From assembly GCA_965243695.1 (NCBI GenBank), contig CBDEWC010000039.1:310001-374000 (forward strand): a DNA stretch of 64,000 bases, written 5' to 3'. The notes under the pieces were generated by a model. The model searched no databases. It was not told where the DNA came from and saw nothing but the letters and a program-made list of their open reading frames with translations. Origin of the DNA: JAKVCB01 sp965243695 (GTDB lineage: Bacteria > Planctomycetota > Planctomycetia > Pirellulales > Lacipirellulaceae). Shown piece by piece: positions 36,565 to 45,160 of the stretch (within the stretch, counting starts at the first letter, position 1; every line of letters begins with the position of its first letter). The position numbers and the translations under genes were made by a program.

Positions 36565-37380
36565 CTTGGATTTCCCCCAGATAAGCTTTTCGCAGCGACC
36601 CTGGCTTGTGCCGTAGCAGACTGGCAAGACGGCGACGAATTGAACCGAAGATTATCGCGCCACAGAGTGTGGTTGACAATGCCATTGCCATGGACGTCGA
36701 GAGTCAGGTTGGTCATGGACCCAAGTCTCTTTCTTCACCCTATCCATTCGGGCTTAACCCTTGCCCATTCGGGAGGTAAGTCACAGGATCCGTCAGTGGA
36801 ACTTGAGAGGTCACTGGGGAGAGGGGCAAAGCGTTCTGGACGACCTGTGCCGGAGAATTGGCCTAGAGTTACCAGGCTGACCTGCTCGAAATGCGTTGGG
36901 GGAGCTCAAGGTCAAAATGCCACTTGTGGCACCGCAGGCCGGCTGAAAAACCGGAGCCTTTCGGTCGCCAGGCAGCAGGCTGTACGACCAGACGCTGCCC
37001 GGCGAGATCATTGGGCATGCTGCTTCGAGCGAAGGTGCTTAACCAAAGTTGACGAGTTGCCTACAATACATGGAGAGTCCCCAGCGCCCTTGTCTGGTTG
37101 CCCTTGCTGGCGGGCGTTGTCCGTACCCCGTCATGGATGAACCTGTCGATTTGTGGCAAAGGAACGAGCGGGCCCGATCCCCGGAAGATTGTCAGTCGTG
37201 CTGCTGTTACCGTAAACCACATGCCTGCTGTCGACCCGCGCGTCAGCGAACTTGTCCCACAGATTTTTGCGGCAGAACAGAGCCCCTGGAATGCAGGCCG
37301 ACTTACCCTTTCTTCCTGTGACCCGATAATGCCAGCAGTTTCCGTTATTTTGTCGTGAACCACGCTATCCACTATTAAGC
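36565..37380. other. 0.8-kb spacer before the sulfatase-TPR gene
   Basis: No gene is supported. Open frames here are short or are extensions of frames antisense to the nitrilase gene, and none resembles a known family. It marks the change from housekeeping genes to the accessory region and would carry divergent promoters. Confidence 0.55.
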
Positions 37381-39891
37381 ATGCGCAAAACAATGAGTAA
37401 GAACGCAACCTGGTTGTTGTTGGTCGTTGTTGCGGTTGGCATTGCGGCGGTGGTCTGGTTTTGTCGGTCGGAACCCCTTCAGACGGTTCAGCCCACCCAC
37501 ATTGTGCTGATCAGCATCGACACATGCCGTGCGGATCACCTTCAGTGCTACGAGCAACCAGCGCCGGCGATTGCCTCTGCCGCGTGGCAAGTTAGCGAGC
37601 CACACACTCCGAATCTTGATGCCCTCTCAGAAGAGGGAATTCTGTTTGAAAACGTGGTCAGCCCGGCCCCAATAACGTTGCCGGCGCACTGCACCATGTT
37701 AACCGGAACCATTCCTCCTTATCACGGCGTACACGACAACGGCACGTATTATCTGGACGACGTTATTACCACGTTGCCCGAGGTCCTACGTGATCACGGT
37801 TATGTCACTGGGGCAATCACGAGCGCCTTTGTCCTGGATTCCCGCTATGGCCTGGACCAGGGATTTGACGACTACAACGACCGATTCGACGAACCGCGGG
37901 CGGTGGAACGCAAGGGTGCCGAAACAACGCGCCACGCGTGTCACTGGCTCGACCAACACCACCACGAGCAGGGTTTTCTGTTTCTCCATTATTTTGATCC
38001 CCACATGGACTACGAGGCCCCAGGGCCTTGGGCAGACCGTTTTCTCGACCATCCGTACTCTGGTGAAATTGCCTACACGGATGCTTGTATCGGCGAAGTG
38101 GTCAAGAAGCTCAAAGACCTGGGGATCTACGATACGACGCTACTGATCGTCACCAGTGACCATGGGGAAATGCTGGGAGAACATGGCGAAGTGACGCACA
38201 CTTACTTCATTTACCAGGGAGTGTTACGAGTTCCCTGGATCGTCAAGCTTCCCCGCGCAGTGGGTGCCAGCCCAGTGGGTGCCAGCCCAGTGGAGGCCAG
38301 CCCAGTGGAGGCCAGTCCAGTGGAGGCCAGTCCAGTGGAGGCCAGTCCAGCGAAGGCCGGCAATACCGAGTCCCGCCGAATTGGTGCCCTGGTGGGAGTG
38401 GTCGACATTGCGCCGACCATCTGCGGGCTGCTTGGCATCGAAATGCCCGCTCCGGTTCAGGGGACCGACCGCTCTGGGTGGATTTGGGGACGCCCGCCCG
38501 CTGACGTCCAGCAACCGCAGTACTGCGAAAGCATCACACCGATCAAGTACAATGCCGATCCGCTTTGTGGACTGGTAACTCCCGACTGGAAATTTATTCA
38601 CACCACGCGGCCCGAATTGTACAACCTCCAGGCTGACGCCGGTGAGAGGCGTAATTTGGTGGACCACGATCCCGATCGGGCGGATTCCATGCTCAAGCAA
38701 CTGCAAGAGCTATTGCGGATCGAGTCGCCCCATAAGGGGAGCGATCCATCCTTGCAAGACGAGCAGTCGGTCCAAAATCTCAACCAGCTGGGTTATATCT
38801 CTGGTGCCGCGCCGGCTCACGACAACATTTTTACGCTCGACCCCGCGCGGGGTGATCCCAAGGACTTGATCACCCTGCACGATCCGGCCAGTCAGGTGCA
38901 TGGGCATATTCACCACAAGGAATTTGTGCGGGCACGGGAGATTTGCGAAAAACTGGTGAGGCAACATCCTGGAATCAGCGAAGGCCATTGGCTGCTGGCG
39001 AAGATTGCGATCGAGGAGGGTAAGCATGCCGAGGCCGCAGACCACCTGGCCCGGTACCTGGTGATCAAGCCTGAGGATCCAGTTGGCCACAACCGCCTGG
39101 GCCGGGTCCTGTGGGAACAGGGCCATCTGGACCGTGCCGTGCGCGCTTATCGTCGCGGTCTTCAATTAAACCCCCTGCTCCCCGAAGCGCACGGCGATCT
39201 GGGTATTTTACTGGTGCGACAAGGTGAACTCGACGAGGGCACTGGGCATTTGCGAAAGGCGGTCGAACTAAAGACCGAGTCGGACGTGGCGCATCGATTC
39301 CTGGCAGATGCTTTGTCGAAACAGCAGCAATTCGAGCAGGCAGCGCACCACTATGAGCAAGCGATCCAGATTAATACCGGGAATGGGGCTGCCCATGCTG
39401 GCCTGGTCCGAATCCTGAACTCGCAGGGACGTCAAGACGAGGCGATCGACCATCTTCGCCAGGCCGTCGGAGTGAATCCGGATTTTGTCACCGCCCACCA
39501 AACCCTGGGAGAATTGTTGCAATCGCAAGGAAAGTTGGTCGAGGCACTCAAACATTTCCGTCGCGCATTGGCCCTCAAGCCAGGTTCGGTCGCCCTGATG
39601 AACAACGTGGCCTGGGTTTTGGCAACGCATCCCGATCAGGAGGTGCGAGAGGCCGATGAAGCGCTGCATATTGCCCAGCGGGCTGCCAACGAGACAGGCC
39701 AGGCCAATCCGGTAGTGCTTGACACGTTGGCGGCGGCCTATGCCAATGCCGACCAGTACGACCAGGCAGCGGTGATTGCCATGTCGGCGCTTAAGCTACT
39801 GACTGAACCCGACCAGGCGGCGGCCAGGAAGAAAATTCGCGAACGGCTGGAACTGTATGAACAGGGGCAACCGTACCGAGAGCCGCGGTAA
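37381..39891 (+). CDS. Sulfatase/phosphodiesterase-like protein fused to TPRs
   Basis: The 836-aa protein has an N-terminal membrane anchor (WLLLVVVAVGIAAVVWF), an alkaline-phosphatase-fold domain to about residue 470 and about eight TPRs thereafter. Metal ligands are visible in ISIDTCRADHL (Asp47), FDPHMDYEAP and TSDHGEMLGEHG. The position of the formylglycine motif (C/S-x-P/A-x-R) reads T99-L-P-A-H103, so it is probably not a true sulfatase. Thr99 would act as nucleophile, as in phosphodiesterase and phosphatase relatives. A 15-bp minisatellite inserts ASPVE repeats at residues 296-325. A 246-bp part of its 3' region is duplicated at 42097-42342. Confidence 0.88.
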   Translation: MRKTMSKNATWLLLVVVAVGIAAVVWFCRSEPLQTVQPTHIVLISIDTCRADHLQCYEQPAPAIASAAWQVSEPHTPNLDALSEEGILFENVVSPAPITLPAHCTMLTGTIPPYHGVHDNGTYYLDDVITTLPEVLRDHGYVTGAITSAFVLDSRYGLDQGFDDYNDRFDEPRAVERKGAETTRHACHWLDQHHHEQGFLFLHYFDPHMDYEAPGPWADRFLDHPYSGEIAYTDACIGEVVKKLKDLGIYDTTLLIVTSDHGEMLGEHGEVTHTYFIYQGVLRVPWIVKLPRAVGASPVGASPVEASPVEASPVEASPVEASPAKAGNTESRRIGALVGVVDIAPTICGLLGIEMPAPVQGTDRSGWIWGRPPADVQQPQYCESITPIKYNADPLCGLVTPDWKFIHTTRPELYNLQADAGERRNLVDHDPDRADSMLKQLQELLRIESPHKGSDPSLQDEQSVQNLNQLGYISGAAPAHDNIFTLDPARGDPKDLITLHDPASQVHGHIHHKEFVRAREICEKLVRQHPGISEGHWLLAKIAIEEGKHAEAADHLARYLVIKPEDPVGHNRLGRVLWEQGHLDRAVRAYRRGLQLNPLLPEAHGDLGILLVRQGELDEGTGHLRKAVELKTESDVAHRFLADALSKQQQFEQAAHHYEQAIQINTGNGAAHAGLVRILNSQGRQDEAIDHLRQAVGVNPDFVTAHQTLGELLQSQGKLVEALKHFRRALALKPGSVALMNNVAWVLATHPDQEVREADEALHIAQRAANETGQANPVVLDTLAAAYANADQYDQAAVIAMSALKLLTEPDQAAARKKIRERLELYEQGQPYREPR
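38266..38355. repeat. 15-bp in-frame minisatellite inside the sulfatase-like domain
   Basis: Six 15-bp units (GCCAGYCCAGTGGRG and close variants) encode ASPVG, ASPVE x4 and ASPAK. They interrupt the sulfatase-like domain between the strand IVKLPRA and the conserved VVDIAPTICGLLG. The first two units carry AGCCCA and the later ones AGTCCA, showing that the array grew stepwise. Confidence 0.95.
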
Positions 39892-40306
39892 GGCTTTGGT
39901 ATGACACCGCACTAAAGCAGCGCGACCGTTGCTCCCACCGAGCGGTTAGAACGTTCCGAAAAATTCCAACACACTCTGGCAGCTGGTTCTGGCCAACTTA
40001 CTTGCGAATCACCAGCCTCGAATATTTCTGTGGTCCTTTATAACAGGTAATAACGTCGTTACGCGGTATCACTTATGTCGAATCAAAAATTCAGTACAAT
40101 CTAAGGTACGTGGAATCCATCCGTGGGATTGACGGTGCTAGTTTGGACTTGCGACACAGCAGACGTACGGTCCCGTGAGTGTTCCGCCTTGGTTATGGTA
40201 AAGGCGTTAATAAAAGTGATGGCTCCCATCCTGGGCAACAAATTTACGTCAGTATTTTTAGGGATGGCCGGCAAGTGACCGCAATTGAAAGGGAGTACTT
40301 ATCTTC
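39892..40306. other. Spacer between sulfatase-TPR gene and first sialidase
   Basis: No gene is visible in these 415 bp. A TACAAT hexamer near 40096 could be a -10 box for the sialidase gene, but no matching -35 is clear. Confidence 0.5.
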
Positions 40307-41596
40307 ATGGTTCACAACCCCTTGTTACCTCAACTCATTACGTGCTTCTCAGTCGTCACTCTCTGCGTCGCCAATCTTGGCGAGGCAGCGGATGAAACAA
40401 GTAGCATTTCATGCATCCCCTTGCCGCCAGGCATCGTTCAAAACGTAAATGCCATCAGCAACCGCGGAGGGATTGTAGAGCTTAACAATGGCTCGCTGAT
40501 GCTTGCCGAGGGCAAGTCCTACCGCATTTCCACCGATGGAGGTCGGACTTGGGGCGACGAGCAACCGCTCAACTGTGCCATCGGAGTCGGCGGGTTGATA
40601 CGGCTGAAGTCCGGCGGATTGGCCATTTACGGATCCAAGGACGAGACCCTTTACTTTGCCTCCTCCATGGATGAAGGCAAGAGCTGGTCCGAACCAACAC
40701 GGATCAACGATTACCCCGACTTTCACCCGATGTACCATTCGATGATCCAGCTCAAAAGCGGTCGGCTGTTGCTCACCGGATATTGGGAAGGGCTGGGTGG
40801 CCTTGAGAAGGGGCACAGCGTTCATCCCGAACTGAAGTATTTGGACGTCAGCTCCTACGGACTTTGGCGGGGCCAGAAATACCAAGTTGAAGGACATGGT
40901 CACCTGCCAGAAATGGGGATCAGCATCGTTTTTCGGTCTGACGACCAGGGCCAAACCTGGCAGAAGCACCCTGGCGGGTTGGTGGGATGGTTTGACTTCC
41001 AGGGGCGACCAAACGGCAATTGTGGTCAGACAGCCTGTTTTGAGCCAACGATAGCCGAAACGAAAGACGGTAACGTGCTGCTGTTGGCCCGCTCGACTGT
41101 CGGACGGCTGGTGCAGAGCTTCAGTACCGACGGGGGTGAGCACTGGTCTGCAGTGGTGCCTTCGGATTTGCCCAGCTCCGAATCGCCAGCACTCGTCGTG
41201 GCCTTGCCGAAGACGGGGGATTTACTGATCGTTTGGAACCAGATATCTCGCGAGGAAATTCGCCGTGGCTATCGGCGGGGTCGCTTGTCTTCAGCGATTT
41301 CCACCGACGGCGGGCATAGCTGGCAGAAGTTCAAGACGTTGGAGTTGAGTGAGGGGCTTGAGGCTATCGACCGGATACCACCGGAATTCCCCGCACAAAT
41401 GGTACGAGCCCGTGACTGGGTTGGCCCGCTTCCCGACCGCTGGGCTTATTTTCACTATGCGAACTTGGATGTGGTTGGAGGCCAGGTTGTTGTTCGTTAC
41501 AGCCGGGGAAGTCCCCTCTTGGGTGTCGCTGAACAGAACTTGAAAAAGCAAGAGTCGGTGATGCGCATATATCCAATCGAGTGGTTTTATGAATGA
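40307..41596 (+). CDS. Secreted sialidase-like (Asp-box) protein, copy 1
   Basis: The 429-aa protein has a signal peptide (PQLITCFSVVTLCVANLGEA) and a six-bladed beta-propeller pattern with five Asp boxes (S-x-D-x-G-x-x-W): STDGGRTW, SMDEGKSW, SDDQGQTW, STDGGEHW and STDGGHSW. These mark the sialidase/BNR superfamily, which includes exo-sialidases but also sugar-binding and unrelated hydrolases. A 'SRGSPLLGVAEQNL' end and 'PDFHPMYHSMIQLKSGRLLL' stretch are shared with a second copy at 45161-46474. Activity on sialic acid is not proven by these motifs. Confidence 0.85.
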   Translation: MVHNPLLPQLITCFSVVTLCVANLGEAADETSSISCIPLPPGIVQNVNAISNRGGIVELNNGSLMLAEGKSYRISTDGGRTWGDEQPLNCAIGVGGLIRLKSGGLAIYGSKDETLYFASSMDEGKSWSEPTRINDYPDFHPMYHSMIQLKSGRLLLTGYWEGLGGLEKGHSVHPELKYLDVSSYGLWRGQKYQVEGHGHLPEMGISIVFRSDDQGQTWQKHPGGLVGWFDFQGRPNGNCGQTACFEPTIAETKDGNVLLLARSTVGRLVQSFSTDGGEHWSAVVPSDLPSSESPALVVALPKTGDLLIVWNQISREEIRRGYRRGRLSSAISTDGGHSWQKFKTLELSEGLEAIDRIPPEFPAQMVRARDWVGPLPDRWAYFHYANLDVVGGQVVVRYSRGSPLLGVAEQNLKKQESVMRIYPIEWFYE

Positions 41597-41754
41597 GATC
41601 CGTCCCTTAGATCTCCCCTCCTTCTCGCAGCTGTCGATGACTGAAACTAGAAACTGCTTTGCCCTGTTAAAAACGAACCTATGGTTTTTTATTCCAGCTA
41701 ACGCCGGAGGGCATAGGCGAAGACTCGGATGGAAGCTTTGGTAAACAGGCGCGC

Positions 41755-42096
41755 CTAGTTGTGGGCTTGGAGCATGGATCTGGTTGCTCGTTTTAGCCCA
41801 CTCATTAATAATTCCCCGATCCAGCGTCGACCATGTCTGTTTTTCTTGAGCCTTGGCGGTATCATTTTCGACCTGTATTTACCATTTGCCCCACCATCAA
41901 GCCGATTCCCGGCAGGTGGGATCCAACTGCTGACTTCCCAATCGTCTCGAAAATGCGCATGAACCCATTCGGCGTCATAACCGGCAGCCGCAAACAATGT
42001 ACGAGGTTGGACCACTGCGGTCGATTTCTCCAGCAATGTTTTCGCCACCGCTTTGTCGTGACAAGGATCCCAACTCATCACCAAACTGGCAGGCAG
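41755..42096 (-). pseudogene. Transposase remnant (IS4/IS5-like DDE, C-terminal part)
   Basis: The minus-strand frame gives about 110 residues of a DDE transposase end: FAAAGYDAEWVHAHFRDDW, WIPPAGNRLDGGANGKYRS and LKKNRHGRRWIGELLMSGLK. GYDAEW and RW..E...SGLKR are the typical second-Asp and Glu regions of IS4/IS5-like enzymes. The N-terminal half is missing. The frame runs on antisense into the duplicated TPR fragment, so the break is near 42097. No inverted repeats were recognised. It is a dead insertion sequence. Confidence 0.75.
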
Positions 42097-42490
42097 CCTG
42101 GGAGAATTGTTGCAATCGCAAGGGAAGTTGGTCGAGGCACTCAAACATTTCCGTCGCGCATTGGCCCTCAAGCCAGGTTCGGTCGCCCTGATGAACAACG
42201 TGGCCTGGGTTTTGGCAACGCATCCCGATCAGGAGGTGCGAGAGGCCGATGAAGCGCTGCATATTGCCCAGCGGGCTGCCAACGAGACAGGCCAGGCCAA
42301 TCCGGTAGTGCTTGACACGTTGGCGGCGGCCTATGCCAATGCGAAGCAATACGACCTGGCGGCGAGCACCGCCAGATCGGCACTGGAGTTACTCACCCAG
42401 CCCAGTCAGGAGGCTCTCAAAAAGAAAATTCTCGGTCGCTTGTCCCTGTATGAACAGGAACAAGCTTACCGAGAATCAGATATTCATTGA
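42097..42490 (+). pseudogene. TPR fragment duplicated from the sulfatase-TPR gene
   Basis: This is the 3' part of a sulfatase-TPR-type gene with no 5' half. 42097-42342 matches 39504-39749 with one mismatch (42124) and no gaps. After 42342 the two remain homologous but are strongly diverged, with different residues (AYANAKQYDLAAS versus AYANADQYDQAAV). The frame stays open to a stop at 42490. It begins directly at the transposase remnant. A promoter and start are lacking, so it is probably not expressed as a normal protein. Confidence 0.85.
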
Positions 42491-42501
42491 CTGGTTTCGG
42501 T

Positions 42502-43293
42502 TTACTTGCGGCGACGACAGCCAATCAGGCCTGTCAGACCCAAGCCCAACAGCAGCAGTGCCGACGGTTCCGGAATCACCGCGGGTTGTCCTGCTTCGAG
42601 GCTAACGACTGCATAATGGACGTCTGCAGTATCCGAACCTTGCACTCGGCCAAAGCCAAATTCGGCCCGGTCGACTGCATCGTGAAAGTCAGACCGGCTC
42701 AGCCCGGTTACGGCTGCCGTTCCATTGGCCCAAAGCGATATTTCATCGTCTGCAGCATCATTATTTCCTTTGGCATCCAACACAACCTGATACGTATTCC
42801 AGACGGTTGAATCGGTGTCGCCAATCTCTGGCGGAGAATCGACGCCATGGCCGCTTGTATCACGATAAAAAGCTCCCGGGTTTTGGTAACTGAAGTCGGA
42901 GCCGTCATACAAAACGATTTGAAACATATCCTTGCCGTCTTGGATATACATCCCGGCAGTCGCATCTCGTACAGCCGCATTAACCTTGACCTGCAGTGTG
43001 GCAGTCCAGCCGGCGGTGCCTTCTAAAATTTGTTCCAGTTCGTTGTCCGGTGATCCGGAATATCCCGTGCCGGTACCGACAACCCGGTAGAATCCAGACC
43101 CTGAACTGGAAACCATCTGCCAGTTGGCCGGCGGGCCAGCGTCGGAGGTCCCTGTGGGACCTGCGTTGGTGCTGAATCCCTGGGTAGCTGGGTTTGTGCC
43201 ACCGGAGGTTATAATTGCTGCGTCTACCACTCCCAATCCAAGCAGTGCGGTTCCTAGAAAAACCGCCGAGGCCGTAATCATTGTCCTGTTCAT
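42502..43293 (-). CDS. Secreted PEP-CTERM protein
   Basis: The ATG at 43293 gives 263 aa with a signal peptide (ITASAVFLGTALLGLGVVDA) and a C-terminal exosortase signal. That signal is PEP in VIPEPSALLLLGLGL, a transmembrane helix and a CRRRK tail. Between them lies a beta-rich module: GFYRVVGTG, WTATLQVKVNAAVRD, MYIQDGKDMFQIVLYDGSDF and NTYQVVLDAKGN. It recurs in the proteins at 43757-44821 and 48357-52472 and looks like a lectin/LamG-type jelly roll. Exosortase would cut after PEP and fix it in the envelope. Its stop is 11 bp from the end of the convergent TPR fragment. Confidence 0.85.
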   Translation of the reverse strand: MNRTMITASAVFLGTALLGLGVVDAAIITSGGTNPATQGFSTNAGPTGTSDAGPPANWQMVSSSGSGFYRVVGTGTGYSGSPDNELEQILEGTAGWTATLQVKVNAAVRDATAGMYIQDGKDMFQIVLYDGSDFSYQNPGAFYRDTSGHGVDSPPEIGDTDSTVWNTYQVVLDAKGNNDAADDEISLWANGTAAVTGLSRSDFHDAVDRAEFGFGRVQGSDTADVHYAVVSLEAGQPAVIPEPSALLLLGLGLTGLIGCRRRK

Positions 43294-43365
43294 GAGTCCA
43301 TCTCCCAATGTGAACTGAAAAGCCAACTAAGGGGTTGTGCTTGTTTCCCGCCGGACGAAAAAAAA

Positions 43366-43407
43366 CCACTGTCGACCTGCGCACGCTTAGGTGCAGGTCG
43401 ACAGTGG
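43366..43407 (-). terminator. Intrinsic terminator, 15-bp stem
   Basis: CCACTGTCGACCTGC (43366-43380) and its exact complement (43393-43407) form a 15-bp stem with a 12-nt loop. On the minus strand the stem is followed by eight T residues (43358-43365). It would end transcription from the dockerin/PEP-CTERM gene before the next PEP-CTERM gene. It starts 73 bp upstream of the latter's ATG, so attenuation is also conceivable. Confidence 0.85.
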
Positions 43408-43652
43408 GCTTTCTTTGACATCCAGAATGTAGCCAAACATTAGCTTTCCCTCTTTTTTACTGCAGTCACCAAGCTGCTTCTGTGTGCGGTACAGGTAACC
43501 CTGCCTGGGCAAAAATGAGACCTATACCGATAGTGTCGATTATAAATGGCCTGATCGTGTTGTCAATAATTCAGCGTGGTTTTCCTGGTTGTTTTTCGGC
43601 CTGAATAAATCACCCTAAGTGGTTTCCGAGTCACGAGATAGGAGGCATCCTA

Positions 43653-43706
43653 CTTGGCTTGCTGAACCAGCTTGGCTTGCTAAACCTACTTGGCTTGCTG
43701 AACCAG
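43653..43706. repeat. 18-bp tandem repeat, three copies
   Basis: CTTGGCTTGCTGAACCAG at 43653-43670 and 43689-43706 flanks a variant copy CTTGGCTTGCTAAACCTA. It lies about 50 bp beyond the stop of the minus-strand dockerin/PEP-CTERM gene. Confidence 0.93.
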
Positions 43707-43756
43707 TGAGCGCGGGTAGCCAGTAGCCTTGTGATCCTCTCGGCCACCGAGCCCAC

Positions 43757-44821
43757 TCAACCGCCCCAACCCATCCTTCCGGCTGTGCGGGGACGCCCAA
43801 ATCGGGACATCACCAGGTTGATCATCACCAGACTCATCAGCATCAGCGAACACGGTTCTGGTACGCTCGCCGTGGTGCCGCTGGCGATCACGTCACCGAA
43901 ACGTTCGCTCCAGAATAGGTAATCGGCCGCGTCGATTGTTCCGCTCTCATCACCGTCGGCCCCAGTGCCTGCAAGGGTGACGATGTTTCCTAGCGTGTCC
44001 TGCCACATGGTGTAGTCCGCTGCATCGACGGTGCCATCGCCGTTATAATCGCCGGTCGTTGTGGGAGCGGGAGGTAGCGGACACAGGGCATCGCCTGGTG
44101 TGCATGGGTTTTGCCCGGTTTCCAGACGCCAGAGGTGGTGCCTGACATCGGAGGGTGTCCCATCATAGGAGTTTCCTGTCCGGTAGACACCGAATTCAGC
44201 TCGAGGGTTGATGGACCCAGGCAGGACAGAACGATAAAAAGTTTGTCGTTCAACTCCGTCGACGTAGTAGGAAATGACGTCATCGATGCGGCCGGCAAGA
44301 CTCGTATCCTCACCCGGGTCAAGGACAATCTGATACGTGTGAAAACCGTCCGTGGGATCGACCGTACCCAAGGCGAGTTGGGGGCCCATCCCAAAGAACG
44401 CGTAGGCGCCTTGAGGATCCTCCGTCCCATCGTACAACCGCAGGTCGAACACGTTGCTCCCGTCATGGATATTAAAATAGATCTCGCTGTAGGAGTTTGC
44501 CTCAACGACTTGGACTTTCCAGGTTGCGGTCCATCCACTTGGATCCATCACCGCCTCGTCGACCGGTGCGGCCGGTCGTGCGGGATTTTGTTCGCCGACA
44601 ATTCGGTAGTAATTACTTGGCGGAACGTTACCCCATTGGGTCCGCCAGTTGGGCAATTCGCCAGTCAGTCCCATTTGGCCCGGAGTTCCGAACAACCCCC
44701 ACCCTTCATCGGTGGGATTGTTACCGCCAACATGCTCCAGAACGACGGCTGCCTGGGAGACCGCCCCAAAGGCCAGCAGGCCAAAGAGCACGAGCGCCGC
44801 AGAAAAACTTTGCCGTAACAT
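43757..44821 (-). CDS. Secreted dockerin-like/PEP-CTERM protein
   Basis: The 354-aa protein has a signal peptide (LVLFGLLAFGAVSQA) and the same jelly-roll-like module as its neighbour (VVLEHVGGNNPTDEGW to VDGVERQTFY). Two dockerin-type calcium loops follow: GDYNGDGTVDAADYTMW and GADGDESGTIDAADYLFW. The PEP-CTERM is SVPEPCSLMLMS, then a helix and an Arg-containing tail. In cellulosomes dockerins bind cohesins; no cohesin is seen here and in planctomycetes the role is unknown. It is divergent from the second sialidase gene, and its terminator is at 43366. Confidence 0.87.
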   Translation of the reverse strand: MLRQSFSAALVLFGLLAFGAVSQAAVVLEHVGGNNPTDEGWGLFGTPGQMGLTGELPNWRTQWGNVPPSNYYRIVGEQNPARPAAPVDEAVMDPSGWTATWKVQVVEANSYSEIYFNIHDGSNVFDLRLYDGTEDPQGAYAFFGMGPQLALGTVDPTDGFHTYQIVLDPGEDTSLAGRIDDVISYYVDGVERQTFYRSVLPGSINPRAEFGVYRTGNSYDGTPSDVRHHLWRLETGQNPCTPGDALCPLPPAPTTTGDYNGDGTVDAADYTMWQDTLGNIVTLAGTGADGDESGTIDAADYLFWSERFGDVIASGTTASVPEPCSLMLMSLVMINLVMSRFGRPRTAGRMGWGG

Positions 44822-45160
44822 GATGCTTTTCTCCAGTTGTAAACCAGCGCCGTTGTGACCGGTTGATGATTGAGAAACGAACGCAAAATTAGCGACTGTT
44901 TGGGTAGACGTTTTGGGTAGACGTTGCAGAAGCAGTGCTCATCCAGCATAATCAAACCTGCCCGGATTGTCAATGAACGCTGCAGTAAAAACCTTTTTTT
45001 CGCGATATTCTGGCCTTCGGTTTGCGGTGAAGAGCAGTCATCGGATGGGGAAAAGCAGGTGAAGAAAAGTGGTCTCGGAGAAGACCAACGGCTTGACGAA
45101 GAATTTTACTTTCATCGGTGGATCGGGTCAAAATTGGAGGACAGAACAGTGCATTGTCGC
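44822..45160. other. Divergent spacer upstream of second sialidase
   Basis: No separate gene is supported. A 13-bp direct duplication of TTTGGGTAGACGT lies at 44899-44911 and 44912-44924. GGAGG at 45136-45140 would fit a GTG start at 45149 for the sialidase. Confidence 0.65.

Larger units (their letters stand above)
43294..43756. other. Spacer with terminator and 18-bp repeats
   Basis: These 460 bp between two same-strand PEP-CTERM genes carry an intrinsic terminator (43366-43407) and an 18-bp triple repeat (43653-43706). No gene is seen. Confidence 0.7.

Noticed and set aside
36436..37140. 234-residue plus-strand frame
   Set aside because: It begins antisense to the nitrilase gene and runs into a spacer; no motif or signal peptide is seen.
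37381..38900. Classical arylsulfatase annotation
   Set aside because: The C/S-x-P/A-x-R motif needed for formylglycine is absent (T-L-P-A-H), so only the superfamily is claimed.
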